A stretch of 20,948 nucleotides of DNA, from the NCBI GenBank assembly GCA_034666965.1, contig JAXDKT010000064.1, forward strand, positions 1 to 20,948. Reading direction: 5' to 3'. The notes beneath the pieces are model-generated. The model searched no databases, had not been told where the DNA came from, and saw only the letters and a program-made list of their open reading frames with translations. This document shows positions 5,905 through 13,569 of this stretch, piece by piece. Source of the stretch: Chersky-267 sp034666965 (GTDB taxonomy: Bacteria > Chloroflexota > Limnocylindria > Limnocylindrales > CSP1-4). The translations under genes and the position numbers were made by a program. Each line of letters opens with the position of its first letter. Position 1 is the stretch's first letter.

Positions 5905-7340
5905 GCCAGCGAACCGAGCCGGAGCGCACCGAGCGGGCCGAGCCGGAGCGCACCGAGCGGACCGAGCCGGAGCGAACCGAGCTCGAGCGGCTGGGTGCCT
6001 GGCTCGACGAGCGGACCGGCGCGGCGACGATCACGCGGAACGTCCTGCGCAAGGTGTTCCCCGACCACTGGTCGTTCCTGCTCGGGGAGATCGCGCTGTT
6101 CTGCTACGTCGTCCTGGTCGCGACGGGTGTCTTCCTGACCTTCTTCTTCGCCGCCGACACCCGGTCGGTGACCTACGAAGGGCCCTACCCGCCCCTCCGC
6201 GGTGAGTCGGTCTCGGCGGCATTCGACTCGATCATGCGCCTGACGTTCGAGGTCCGGGCCGGCCTGCTGATGCGCCAAATCCACCACTGGGCCGCGCTCG
6301 TGTTCGTCGTCGCGATCGTGGTCCACATCTGCCGGGTCTTCTTCACCGGCGCCTTCCGCCGGCCGCGCGAGATCAACTGGCTGGTCGGCGTGGGGCTGTT
6401 GCTGCTGGCCCTGGCCGCGGGGCTGACCGGCTACTCGCTCCCCGACGACCTGCTCTCGGGCACGGGCCTGCGGATCGTCTACTCGGTCGTGTTCGCGATC
6501 CCGTTCATCGGCCCGTGGCTGGCCTACCTGGTGTTTGGCGGCGAGTTCCCCACGGCCGAGCTGATCGGGCGCCTGTACGTCTTCCACATCATGCTCCTGC
6601 CGGCCCTCACGATCGGCCTGATCGCGGCCCACCTCGGGATCATGTGGATCCAGAAGCACACCCAGTTCCGGGGCGAACGGGCGCGCGAGACGAACGTCGT
6701 CGGACGCCACTTCTGGCCCGGTCAGGCCTTCCGCTCGCTGGGCATGTTCTTCGTGACCGCGGCCGGTCTGGCCCTGCTCGGCGGCCTGGTCCAGATCAAT
6801 CCGGTCTGGATCTACGGTCCGTTCCTGCCCTACGCGGTCAGCTCGCCGGCCCAGCCGGACTGGTACGTCGGCTGGCTCGAGGGAGCGCTCCGGATCGGGC
6901 CGAACTGGGAGCCGACGATCCTGGGAGTGACCATCCCGAGCCCGTTCCTGCCGGGGATCCTGTTGCCGGCCATCGTCTTCGGGGGCTTCGCGCTGTGGCC
7001 GTTCATCGAGGCCCGCCTGACCGGCGACCATCGCGTCCACCACCTGCTCGACCTGCCCTGGCAGGCGCCCGGCCGGCTGGCCGTTGGCGCCGCCACCCTG
7101 ACCCTCTTCCTGGTCCTGACCCTGGCCGGTGGCAATGACGTGCTGGCGGTGACGCTCCACGTCGAGGTGGAGGACCTCACCCGGGCGTTCCGGGTGCTGG
7201 TCTTCGTCGCCCCGCCGCTCGTCGGCGTGGTGGCCTACCGGCTGGCCGTCGAGCGCGCGCGCCGAGCCGGGCCGCTGGGGCCGCCCGGGGGCCTGGCTCT
7301 CCACCGGACCGCCACGGGCGGGTTCGAGGAGACCGAATGA
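5901..7340 (+). CDS. qcrB: Cytochrome b subunit of the bc1-type complex
   Basis: 479 residues. Haem b ligands are visible as H128/H142 (from QIHHW to VVHICR) and H229/H244 (FHIMLLP to AAHLGIM), with 14- and 15-residue steps as in QcrB and b6-type proteins. The Qo-site PEWY motif appears as PDWY at 319-322. About eight or nine membrane helices are present, with a C-terminal extension beyond the core as in actinobacterial QcrB. It oxidises menaquinol and holds both quinone sites. Residues 4-28 are an unusual charged repeat (RTEPERTE) built from three 24-bp DNA units. The ATG overlaps the qcrA stop (ATGA), and its own stop overlaps the ctaC ATG in the same way, implying one translationally coupled mRNA. 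Confidence 0.95.
   Translation: MSQRTEPERTERAEPERTERTEPERTELERLGAWLDERTGAATITRNVLRKVFPDHWSFLLGEIALFCYVVLVATGVFLTFFFAADTRSVTYEGPYPPLRGESVSAAFDSIMRLTFEVRAGLLMRQIHHWAALVFVVAIVVHICRVFFTGAFRRPREINWLVGVGLLLLALAAGLTGYSLPDDLLSGTGLRIVYSVVFAIPFIGPWLAYLVFGGEFPTAELIGRLYVFHIMLLPALTIGLIAAHLGIMWIQKHTQFRGERARETNVVGRHFWPGQAFRSLGMFFVTAAGLALLGGLVQINPVWIYGPFLPYAVSSPAQPDWYVGWLEGALRIGPNWEPTILGVTIPSPFLPGILLPAIVFGGFALWPFIEARLTGDHRVHHLLDLPWQAPGRLAVGAATLTLFLVLTLAGGNDVLAVTLHVEVEDLTRAFRVLVFVAPPLVGVVAYRLAVERARRAGPLGPPGGLALHRTATGGFEETE
5913..5984. repeat. 24-bp tandem repeat, three copies, at the 5' end of qcrB
   Basis: Units at 5913-5936, 5937-5960 and 5961-5984 share the core CCGAGCCGGAGCG and differ at a few bases. 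They encode the charged Thr-Glu-Pro-Glu-Arg-Thr-Glu-Arg tail on the cytoplasmic side of cytochrome b. The unit length preserves frame. Confidence 0.95.
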
Positions 7341-8104
7341 GGCGCCTCCGACTCGGCGCCGGGCTGGTCGTGGCGATCGTGCTCGTGAGCGGCTGCCTGC
7401 CGGCGCCGGCCAGCAGCCAGGCACGGGCGATCAGCGAGCTGTGGACCGCATTCGTGGTTGCCGCGGCGATCGTGGGCGGGGTGGTCTGGGGCCTCATCAC
7501 GATCGCCCTGGTTCGGTTCCGGCGGCGAGCGCGGGAGGCCCAGATCCCGCCCCAGTTCGCAGACGCCCGCCGGCTCGAGATCGCCTGGACGGCGATCCCG
7601 ATCGCCATCGTCATCGGTCTGTTCTGGCTGACGCTCGGCGCCCTGGGCAGGATCGAGGCCCGTGCGCCGGGCGCGGTCGAGGTCGACGTCGCGGCGTTCC
7701 GCTGGCAGTGGCGTTTCGACTACCCCGCCAGCGGCGTTTCGGTGACCGGCCTCCCGGACGCGCCGGCCGAGATGGTCGTGCCCGTCGGCGAGCCGATCCA
7801 CATCGTGCTCGGCTCCAGCGACGTCATCCACTCGTTCTACGTGCCGGCCTTCCTGTTCAAGCGCGACACGATCCCGGGCCGGACGACCGAATTCGACCTG
7901 ACGATCGCCGAGCCGGGTGCCTACGGCGGCCAGTGCGCCGAGTTCTGCGGCGTCTTCCACGACCGGATGACCCTCACCGTGCGGGCCGTCAGCCCGGCCG
8001 AGTTCGAGGCCTGGCTCGCCGCCCGGCGCGGGGCCGGAGCCAGCCTGCCGCGGCCATCCGGGTCGGGCGCTCCGGTGGCCGGTCCCAGCGCGAGCGCGCC
8101 ATGA
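7337..8104 (+). CDS. ctaC: Cytochrome c oxidase subunit II (CuA-binding)
   Basis: 255 residues. A lipoprotein-type signal ends in LVSGC with the acylated cysteine at position 20. Two membrane helices (about 36-60 and 82-103) are followed by the cupredoxin domain. All CuA ligands are present: H165 (VIHSFYVP) and C200, E202, C204, H208 and M211 in the segment QCAEFCGVFHDRM. An aromatic electron-entry patch FRWQWRF lies at 121-127. It receives electrons from QcrC. The C-terminus ends in a short Ser/Pro/Gly/Ala tail with no fused cytochrome c domain, consistent with QcrC being the direct donor. It overlaps qcrB and ctaD by 4 bp each. Also called coxB. Confidence 0.96.
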   Translation: MRRLRLGAGLVVAIVLVSGCLPAPASSQARAISELWTAFVVAAAIVGGVVWGLITIALVRFRRRAREAQIPPQFADARRLEIAWTAIPIAIVIGLFWLTLGALGRIEARAPGAVEVDVAAFRWQWRFDYPASGVSVTGLPDAPAEMVVPVGEPIHIVLGSSDVIHSFYVPAFLFKRDTIPGRTTEFDLTIAEPGAYGGQCAEFCGVFHDRMTLTVRAVSPAEFEAWLAARRGAGASLPRPSGSGAPVAGPSASAP

Positions 8105-9804
8105 ACCAGGCCCGCGCCCAGGCGACGACGAGGGAGGCCATCGCCGCCCACGCGACCGCTGGCGACGTCGGCACCCTGACCGGCTGGCTGACCACGACCG
8201 ATCACAAGCGGATCGGGATCCTGTACATCGCGACCGCCTTCGGGATGTTCCTGGTCGGCGGGCTGATGGCCATGATCATGCGCGCGGAGCTGGCCGCGCC
8301 GGGGCTCCAGTTCGTGGGCGAGCAGGGCTACGACGAGCTGTTCACGATGCACGGCACGATCATGCTGCTCCTGTTCGGGACGCCCATGGCGGTGGGGCTG
8401 GCCAACTACATCGTGCCGCTCCAGATCGGTGCCGCGGACATGGCCTTCCCGCGCCTCAACGCGCTGTCGTACTGGCTGTTCCTGTTCGGGTCGCTGATCG
8501 TCCTGAGCGGCTTCCTGACCAACGGCGGCGCCGCGGCCGCGGGCTGGACCGGCTACGTCCCGCTGAGCGGCCCGGTCTACGAGCCGGGGATCGGTCTGGA
8601 CCTGTGGCTGGTGGGTCTGGGCCTGGTGGGCTTCTCGAGCATCGTCGGCGCGATCAACTTCGTGACCACGATCTATGCCCGCCGGGCACCCGCGATGAGC
8701 ATGCTCCGGATGCCCATCTTCACCTGGAACATCCTGGTCACGGCCCTGCTCATCCTGTTCGCCTTCCCGCCTCTGACCGCGGCCCTGGCGATGCTGTTCA
8801 TCGACCGCCACCTGGGCGGTGCCGTGTTCGACCCGACCCAGGGCGGGAATCCGCTCCTGTGGCAGCACCTGTTCTGGTTCTTCGGTCACCCGGAGGTGTA
8901 CATCCTGATCCTGCCCTTCTTCGGGGTGGTGACCGAGATCATCTCGGTCTTCAGCCGCAAACCGGTGTTCGGGTACCGGGCCTTCGTCCTGGCCACGACC
9001 GCAATCGCCAGCCTGTCGATGGCCGTCTGGGCCCACCACATGTTCACGACCGGCGCCGTCAGCCTGCCCTTCTTCAGCCTGGTCTCGTTCGCCATCGCGG
9101 TGCCGACCGGGATCAAGTTCTTCAACTGGATCGCCACGATGTGGCGGGGCCAGCTGACCTTCGAGGCCCCGATGCTGTGGTGCGTCGGCTTCCTGTACCT
9201 GTTCCTGCTGGGCGGGATCAGCGGGGTCATCGTCGCGTCGCCACCGCTCGACTTCCACTTCCAGGACACCTACTTCGTGGTGGCCCATTTCCACAACGTG
9301 CTGATCGGCGGATCGGTCTTCGCGATCTTCGCGGCAACGTACTACTGGTTCCCCAAGATGACCGGGCGACGCCTCTCGGAGCGGCTCGGGCAGGTCCATT
9401 TCGGACTGTCGGTGATCGGCTTCACATTGACCTTCCTGCCCCAGTACCAGCTCGGGCTGGCGGGCATGCCGCGCCGGATCGCGGACTACGCGCCGACCAG
9501 TGGCTGGAGCGACCTGAACCTGCTGTCGACGATCGGCGCGGCGATCCTGGGTCTGAGCGTCGTGCCCTTCCTCGTCGCCGTCGTGGCGGCCCTCCGCCGG
9601 CCGGCCTCCGAACCGGCCGATCCGTGGGGGATCGGGGCGACCCTCGAATGGTGGACGAGCTCACCGCCGCCGCCGGGCAACTTCGAGAGCCTGCCGCCCA
9701 TCCGCTCGCCCCGGCCGGTGTTCGACGCCCATCACGGCGCCGGGCGGCCTCAGGACGGCGGCGTGGTTCGGGACGGCGGCGAGGTTCGGGACCGCGACCG
9801 ATGA
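8101..9804 (+). CDS. ctaD: Cytochrome c oxidase subunit I (aa3-type, family A1)
   Basis: 567 residues with twelve expected membrane helices. Metal ligands are H84 (FTMHGTIM) and H398 for the low-spin haem, H396 for haem a3 (VVAHFHNVL), and H263, H312 and H313 for CuB (FGHPEVY, WAHHMF). Y267 of HPEVY is the crosslinked tyrosine. Proton-channel residues are retained: E265, D113 (GAADMAFPRLN), N102 and K339 (PTGIKFF), so it should pump by D and K channels. It catalyses the four-electron reduction of oxygen to water. The C-terminal tail after WWTSSPPPPGNFESLP is extended by about 25 Gly/Arg/Asp-rich residues, two 18-bp DNA repeats included. It overlaps ctaC and ctaF by 4 bp each. Also called coxA. 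Confidence 0.97.
   Translation: MNQARAQATTREAIAAHATAGDVGTLTGWLTTTDHKRIGILYIATAFGMFLVGGLMAMIMRAELAAPGLQFVGEQGYDELFTMHGTIMLLLFGTPMAVGLANYIVPLQIGAADMAFPRLNALSYWLFLFGSLIVLSGFLTNGGAAAAGWTGYVPLSGPVYEPGIGLDLWLVGLGLVGFSSIVGAINFVTTIYARRAPAMSMLRMPIFTWNILVTALLILFAFPPLTAALAMLFIDRHLGGAVFDPTQGGNPLLWQHLFWFFGHPEVYILILPFFGVVTEIISVFSRKPVFGYRAFVLATTAIASLSMAVWAHHMFTTGAVSLPFFSLVSFAIAVPTGIKFFNWIATMWRGQLTFEAPMLWCVGFLYLFLLGGISGVIVASPPLDFHFQDTYFVVAHFHNVLIGGSVFAIFAATYYWFPKMTGRRLSERLGQVHFGLSVIGFTLTFLPQYQLGLAGMPRRIADYAPTSGWSDLNLLSTIGAAILGLSVVPFLVAVVAALRRPASEPADPWGIGATLEWWTSSPPPPGNFESLPPIRSPRPVFDAHHGAGRPQDGGVVRDGGEVRDRDR
9753..9788. repeat. Two 18-bp tandem units at the 3' end of ctaD
   Basis: GGACGGCGGCGTGGTTCG at 9753-9770 is followed by GGACGGCGGCGAGGTTCG at 9771-9788, then the start of a third unit (GGACCGCGACC). 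They encode the Arg-Asp-Gly-Gly-Val/Glu-Val tail of subunit I. Confidence 0.9.
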
Positions 9805-10211
9805 AGGACCTGCCCGAGGAGGTCTGGCTGTTCGTCCGAACGTCGATCTTCGGCCTCGTCGTGGGCAGCCTGTACTGGTTCCTGACATACGAGACGGCCG
9901 GGACCGTCCTGCTGCTGGGCTTCGGGGCTGGCTCGGCGCTGGTCGCGGTCGTGCTGTTCCTCGGGGCACGGGGGCGCGCCGGCCGACCGCCCCGCGTCGA
10001 CCGGCCCTTCGGCGACGAGCGCGGCCGGGTTCCGTCGCCGGGCTGGGCCCCGCTCGGGGTCGGGCTGGGGCTGGCCGGGACCGCCCTCGGGCTCGTCTTT
10101 GGGCCCTGGCTGGTGCTGCTCGGCCTGCCGCTCGCCCTCGTCGCCGGCCGCACCTGGCTCGCCGCCGCAATGCGCGAGGCGGACGCCGTGGAAGGCGCCG
10201 ATGCTCAGTAG
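9801..10211 (+). CDS. ctaF: Small subunit IV of aa3 cytochrome oxidase, CtaF-like
   Basis: 136 residues with about four hydrophobic segments: SIFGLVVGSLYWFLTY, VLLLGFGAGSALVAVVLFLGA, and two in LGVGLGLAGTALGLVFGPWLVLLGLPLALVAG separated by PW. Length, position directly after ctaD and the YWFLTYETAGTVLL segment near the N-terminus fit the actinobacterial subunit IV (CtaF) of the bc1-aa3 supercomplex. Sequence conservation in this family is low, so assignment leans on context. ATG 9801 overlaps the ctaD stop (ATGA). It is the last gene of the operon, ending 11 bp from the convergent response-regulator stop. No subunit III gene follows. Confidence 0.75.
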   Translation: MKDLPEEVWLFVRTSIFGLVVGSLYWFLTYETAGTVLLLGFGAGSALVAVVLFLGARGRAGRPPRVDRPFGDERGRVPSPGWAPLGVGLGLAGTALGLVFGPWLVLLGLPLALVAGRTWLAAAMREADAVEGADAQ

Positions 10212-10222
10212 CCGCCGGCGGA

Positions 10223-10900
10223 TCAGCTCCCGCCGGCGTTGCCGCGCATGCGAGCCATGTAGGCGGCGGCCTGGGCGCGTCGCTCGAGGTTGAGCTTGGA
10301 CAGGATCGAGCTGACGTAGTTCTTGACCGTCTTGTCGGACAGGAACACCTCGGCCGCGATCTCCTTGTTGGTCTTGCCCTCAGCCACCAGCAGCAGGATC
10401 TTCTGCTCCTGGGACGTCAACTGGGCCAGCTCCTCGGGCTGATCGGCCGTGGCGATCCGCCGGACGCGCTCGAGCACCCGCCCGGTGACCGCCGGGTCGA
10501 GCAGGGATTCGCCCCGGCCGACCGCCTCGAGGGCCGCGACCAGATCGCGGGCGCGAACCTGCTTGAGCAGATAGCCGCTGGCCCCCGCGATGATCGCCGA
10601 AAGGACGGCGTCCTCGTCCGGGTAGCTGGTCAGGATGACCACGCGGGTCTCGGGCAGCTCGGCCCGGATCTCCCGGCAGGCCTCGATCCCCGAGCCGTCG
10701 GGCAGGCGGACGTCCATGATCACGAGGTCAGGCCGGAATTTCCGTGCGGCGGCCACCGCTTCGGCGACCGTGCCGGCCTCGGCGACGACCTGGAACTCGG
10801 GCCGACGTCCGAGCAGGGCGGCAAGACCCTGGCGCACCACCTCGTGGTCGTCCACGATGAGCAGGCTCGCGGGCCTGGACGCGGACTCGGTGTCGGTCAC
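10223..10900 (-). CDS. NarL/DevR-family response regulator
   Basis: 225 residues from GTG 10900, which overlaps the kinase stop (GTGA). The receiver domain spans about 12-130: acidic pair D17/D18 (IVDDHE), phosphoacceptor D63 (IMDVRLPDG), conserved Thr in VVILTSYPDED, and Lys in YLLKQV. A linker leads to a LuxR-type HTH at about 160-215 (LTSQEQKILLLVAEGKTNKE, then SDKTVKNYVSSILSKLNLER). Both halves closely resemble mycobacterial DevR/DosR, including LTSY, AGASGY and KTVKNYVS, as recalled from the family rather than aligned. It probably binds DNA as a dimer after phosphorylation by the adjacent kinase. Targets are unknown; the convergent oxidase operon and the nearby uspA gene are candidates. 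Confidence 0.93.
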   Translation of the reverse strand: MTDTESASRPASLLIVDDHEVVRQGLAALLGRRPEFQVVAEAGTVAEAVAAARKFRPDLVIMDVRLPDGSGIEACREIRAELPETRVVILTSYPDEDAVLSAIIAGASGYLLKQVRARDLVAALEAVGRGESLLDPAVTGRVLERVRRIATADQPEELAQLTSQEQKILLLVAEGKTNKEIAAEVFLSDKTVKNYVSSILSKLNLERRAQAAAYMARMRGNAGGS

Positions 10901-12072
10901 GTGTGCTCCCTGGTCCATCGATCCGGGACGCTGACGATCACCCGCGTCCCTCCACCCGGTCGGCTGTCGAAGGTCACCGTGCCGCCGATCTGGGCCACCC
11001 GTTCGCGCGTGTTGGTCAGACCGTGATGGCCCGGCTTGCCCACCTGAGCCGGATCGAAGCCGAGGCCATTGTCCTCGATCGTGAGCCGCCACGTCCGTCC
11101 GGGTTTCGACGTGGTCAGCTCCAGGCTGGCCCGACTCGCGTGCGAGTGGCGGACGACGTTGCTGAGCGATTCGTTGACGATCGCGAGAAGCTGACCGGTG
11201 ACCTCGGCAGGTGGCTCGGCGACCGGTTCGGCCAGGCGCAGGTCGAGCTCGATGATCGTGTTGTGGCGGTACTCCTCGACGAGGGCCGCCAGCCCGCCGA
11301 CGAGCGTGGCCCCTTCGAGGAGCTCGGGTCGCAGGCCGAAGATGAAGTTGCGGATGTCCTGAATGGCGAGGTGGATCGAGTCGATCGCGCGCTCGACGCG
11401 AGCCGCCGCCTCGGCCCGGTCGTCGTCCATCAGCTCCGGGACGTCCTCGAGCGACAGGCCCACGCCGTACATGTTCTGGATGATCCCGTCGTGCAGATCC
11501 TTGGAGATGCGCTCGCGTTCGTCCACGACCGCCAGGCGCCGGAGCTGCTCGTGCAGCCGGGCATTGTCCATGGCGATCCCCGCGTGCAGGGCGAAGGTCT
11601 CGACCAGAGACTGGTCCGCCGCGCTGAACTCGGCCGCGCCGGTCTTGTCGGTCAGGTAAAGGCGGCCCACGGTGGCCCGCTTGACCACGATCGGGACGCC
11701 CAGAAAGCTGTGCATCGGGGGATGGTTCGGAGGAAACCCGGAGCGACGCGGATCGGTGTTGATGTCGGCGATCCGGAACGAGCGGTTCTCGCGGATGATC
11801 AACCCCAGCAGGCCGTGGCCCTCGGGTAGTGCGCCGATCCGTCGCCGGGTGGCTGCGTCGATGCCGCTCGTGATGAAGCGCTCGATCCGGCCGTTGGCAT
11901 CGACGATCCCGAGGGCGGCGTAGCGAGCGCCGACCAGTGGGCGGACCCGGTCGACGATGACCTGCAGGACGTCGTCGACGGGGGCAAGCCCGGCGATCTC
12001 TCGGACGGCGGCGTCGAGGGCGGCATGAACCTGATCCGGGGCGCTGGGCGTGGCGACCTTCGGTTCAGCCAT
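10897..12072 (-). CDS. Soluble GAF-domain histidine kinase, DevS/NarX-type
   Basis: 391 residues, no membrane segment. A GAF domain (about 18-175) carries GFPPNHPPMHSFLGVP at 112-127, closely resembling the first, haem-binding GAF of mycobacterial DevS/DosT; H117 is the histidine of HPPM. A coiled linker leads to HisKA_3 with H194 in RISKDLHDGIIQNMYGVGL, then HATPase_c with the N-box NESLSNVVRHSHAS, G1 DNGLGFD and G2 GHHGLTNTRERV. Family kinases sense oxygen, NO or redox state and phosphorylate the NarL-type partner encoded next. Only one GAF is present, unlike the two of DevS. ATG 12072 is preferred over the longer frame to 12246: TATGCT lies 8 nt upstream, and the extension lacks family character. 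Confidence 0.92.
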   Translation of the reverse strand: MAEPKVATPSAPDQVHAALDAAVREIAGLAPVDDVLQVIVDRVRPLVGARYAALGIVDANGRIERFITSGIDAATRRRIGALPEGHGLLGLIIRENRSFRIADINTDPRRSGFPPNHPPMHSFLGVPIVVKRATVGRLYLTDKTGAAEFSAADQSLVETFALHAGIAMDNARLHEQLRRLAVVDERERISKDLHDGIIQNMYGVGLSLEDVPELMDDDRAEAAARVERAIDSIHLAIQDIRNFIFGLRPELLEGATLVGGLAALVEEYRHNTIIELDLRLAEPVAEPPAEVTGQLLAIVNESLSNVVRHSHASRASLELTTSKPGRTWRLTIEDNGLGFDPAQVGKPGHHGLTNTRERVAQIGGTVTFDSRPGGGTRVIVSVPDRWTREHT

Positions 12073-12080
12073 TCCGGCCG

Positions 12081-12086
12081 AGCATA
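12081..12086 (-). promoter_or_regulatory. Candidate -10 box of the kinase-regulator operon
   Basis: On the minus strand TATGCT (12086-12081) ends 8 nt before the ATG at 12072. This is the spacing expected for a leaderless or nearly leaderless transcript, and no Shine-Dalgarno is present. Confidence 0.5.
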
Positions 12087-12173
12087 GCAAGCCCGGGCAC
12101 CCGGGCTGGACGGCCCATCCGAACGGGCCGGAGGTCACTGGTCCGGGCGCGGTCTCGCGCCGATGATCCGGGC

Positions 12174-12713
12174 ATGGACACCATCGCAGACCAGATGACG
12201 GCCGCGTCGACCGCGATCGATGGCTCACGAGTGAGCCAGAGCGCACGAGACGCGAACGTCGATGGCCAGCTCGTCGGTATCCGTCGGCTGCTGCTCGCCA
12301 CGGACCTATCGCCAGCGTCCGAGCGAGCCGCCGACAAGGCGATCGGTCTGGCGCTCGAGTCCGGCGCCGAGCTGCTCGTGCTCAGTGTCATCGACCCGCG
12401 CCGGCTGCGCCTTCCGGGCGGCCTGTTCTTGCGCCGCATCGACCAGGAGAGGGCGCGGATCGAGGCCGGCGTGCACACGCTCGTCAGTCGTGCCCGCGCC
12501 GCGGGCGCCAAGGCGACGTTCCTCGTCTGGGAGGGCGATCCCGCCGAAGCGATCCTGGCCGCTTCCGACGCGGAGAACGTGGACGTGATCCTCCTCGGGT
12601 CACATGGTCGCGGCCGGCTTGGCCGGCTGGTGCTGGGCAGCGTGTCCAGCCGGGTGTCCGAGGAGGCCCGCTGCCAGGTACTGGTCATTGGAGCTATCGC
12701 CGCGGCGTTGTGA
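12174..12713 (+). CDS. Universal stress protein, UspA family, ATP-binding type
   Basis: 179 residues. The Usp core starts at IRRLLLATDLSPASERAADK (about 36) and ends with the nucleotide-binding motif G-x2-G-x9-G-S: GSHGRG at 142-147 and LGSVSS at 154-159, so it is the ATP-binding subgroup. Residues 1-35 are a polar extension unusual for the family. The 5' part includes a perfect 18-bp inverted repeat at 12221-12238, and an in-frame GTG at 12231 would give a product starting close to the core. The true start is therefore uncertain. It is divergent from the kinase operon across 101 bp. In mycobacteria many usp genes belong to the DevR regulon, which makes this neighbour a candidate target. Confidence 0.9.
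   Translation: MDTIADQMTAASTAIDGSRVSQSARDANVDGQLVGIRRLLLATDLSPASERAADKAIGLALESGAELLVLSVIDPRRLRLPGGLFLRRIDQERARIEAGVHTLVSRARAAGAKATFLVWEGDPAEAILAASDAENVDVILLGSHGRGRLGRLVLGSVSSRVSEEARCQVLVIGAIAAAL
12221..12238. promoter_or_regulatory. Perfect 18-bp inverted repeat, operator candidate
   Basis: TGGCTCAC and GTGAGCCA are exact inverted arms around a central GA. The site lies 149-166 bp upstream of the kinase ATG and 48-65 bp inside the longest uspA frame. It would be in or next to a 5' leader if translation began at GTG 12231 or later. Confidence 0.45.
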
Positions 12714-12777
12714 GGATCACACTGTCGAGGCACTCGGTCGCGCGGCAATGCCGGGCGACAATCGAAGGGAGTCGTTG

Positions 12778-13542
12778 ATGTTCTCGCGTTACCGCAGCTT
12801 CGTTACACCCCTGGGTGTCATCGCCGCTGCCGTGCTCGTCTATATGGAGAACCCGTGGTTCGCCCCAGCGGACGGATCGACCGAGCGAGCGGTCGCCACG
12901 GTCCTCTTCTGGGTCCTCGCCGTCGTCTTGCTGCTCCTCATGTTCGAGGACCGCAACGCGCCCGCGGCCAAGGGGGTCGAGGTCGAAGGACCGGCCTTCA
13001 CTCGCTATCTGTTCAGCAACACGCGGGCGGGCCTGTTCTGGCTGCCGATCCGCATCTTCGTGGGCTTCCAGTGGCTCGAGGCCGGCTGGCACAAGCTCAC
13101 CGGGCCCGGCTGGGTCGACGGTGGCAGCTCGCTGCTGGGGTTCTGGCAGGGCGCCGTCAAGGTTCCGGAGACCGGCCGACCGCCGATCAGCTTCGAGTGG
13201 TATCGCGGCTTCCTGCAGTTCCTGATCGACAACCACGCCCAGAGCTGGTTTGGCTGGCTGATCACGCTGGGTGAGATCGCCGTGGGTGTGGGCCTGCTCC
13301 TTGGCGCCCTGACCGGCCTGGCCGCCTTCTTCGGGGCCATGATGAACATGTCGTTCCTGCTGGCCGGCTCGGCGTCGACCAACCCGATCATGTTCACCTT
13401 CGCCATCGGGCTGATCCTGGCCTGGAAGGTCGCCGGCTACTACGGTCTCGACCGCTACCTCCTGCCCCGGCTGGGTGTCCCGTGGCACGCGAAGGTCCAG
13501 GCCGTGGCTCCACCGTTGACGCGGGGGGCGCCGGCCAGCTGA
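12778..13542 (+). CDS. DoxX-like integral membrane protein
   Basis: 254 residues from ATG 12778, which has AAGGGAG 7 nt upstream; the frame is open further upstream inside uspA without support. Helices appear at FVTPLGVIAAAVLVYM, AVATVLFWVLAVVLLLLMF, LFWLPIRIFVGFQWLEAGW, SWFGWLITLGEIAVGVGLLLGALTGLAAFFG, MNMSFLLAGS and NPIMFTFAIGLILAWKVAGY. The segment RIFVGFQWLEAGWHKLTGPGWVDGG, then LGEIAVGVGLLLG and the final NP..F..AI..ILAWK are typical of the DoxX/DoxD family, including quinone-linked thiosulfate oxidation subunits and SodA/SseA-associated proteins of mycobacteria. The exact activity cannot be assigned. It lies 64 bp after uspA, probably co-transcribed, and is followed by a strong hairpin. 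Confidence 0.85.
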   Translation: MFSRYRSFVTPLGVIAAAVLVYMENPWFAPADGSTERAVATVLFWVLAVVLLLLMFEDRNAPAAKGVEVEGPAFTRYLFSNTRAGLFWLPIRIFVGFQWLEAGWHKLTGPGWVDGGSSLLGFWQGAVKVPETGRPPISFEWYRGFLQFLIDNHAQSWFGWLITLGEIAVGVGLLLGALTGLAAFFGAMMNMSFLLAGSASTNPIMFTFAIGLILAWKVAGYYGLDRYLLPRLGVPWHAKVQAVAPPLTRGAPAS

Positions 13543-13569
13543 CCGGAGACGCCGCCAGGCTCTGACCTG

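Noticed and set aside
5643..7424. Minus-strand open frame of 593 codons opposite qcrB
   Set aside because: Antisense of an unambiguous cytochrome b gene; the product is Arg/Gln/Asp/Gly-rich without a domain.
7921..9399. Minus-strand open frame of 492 codons opposite ctaD
   Set aside because: Shadow of a highly conserved oxidase gene in GC-rich DNA; composition is non-protein-like.
12073..12173. DevR/DosR-type 20-bp box between the kinase and uspA
   Set aside because: Looked for the GGGACT...AGTCCC pattern known from mycobacteria; only a poor partial match (GGTCACTGGTCC) was seen.
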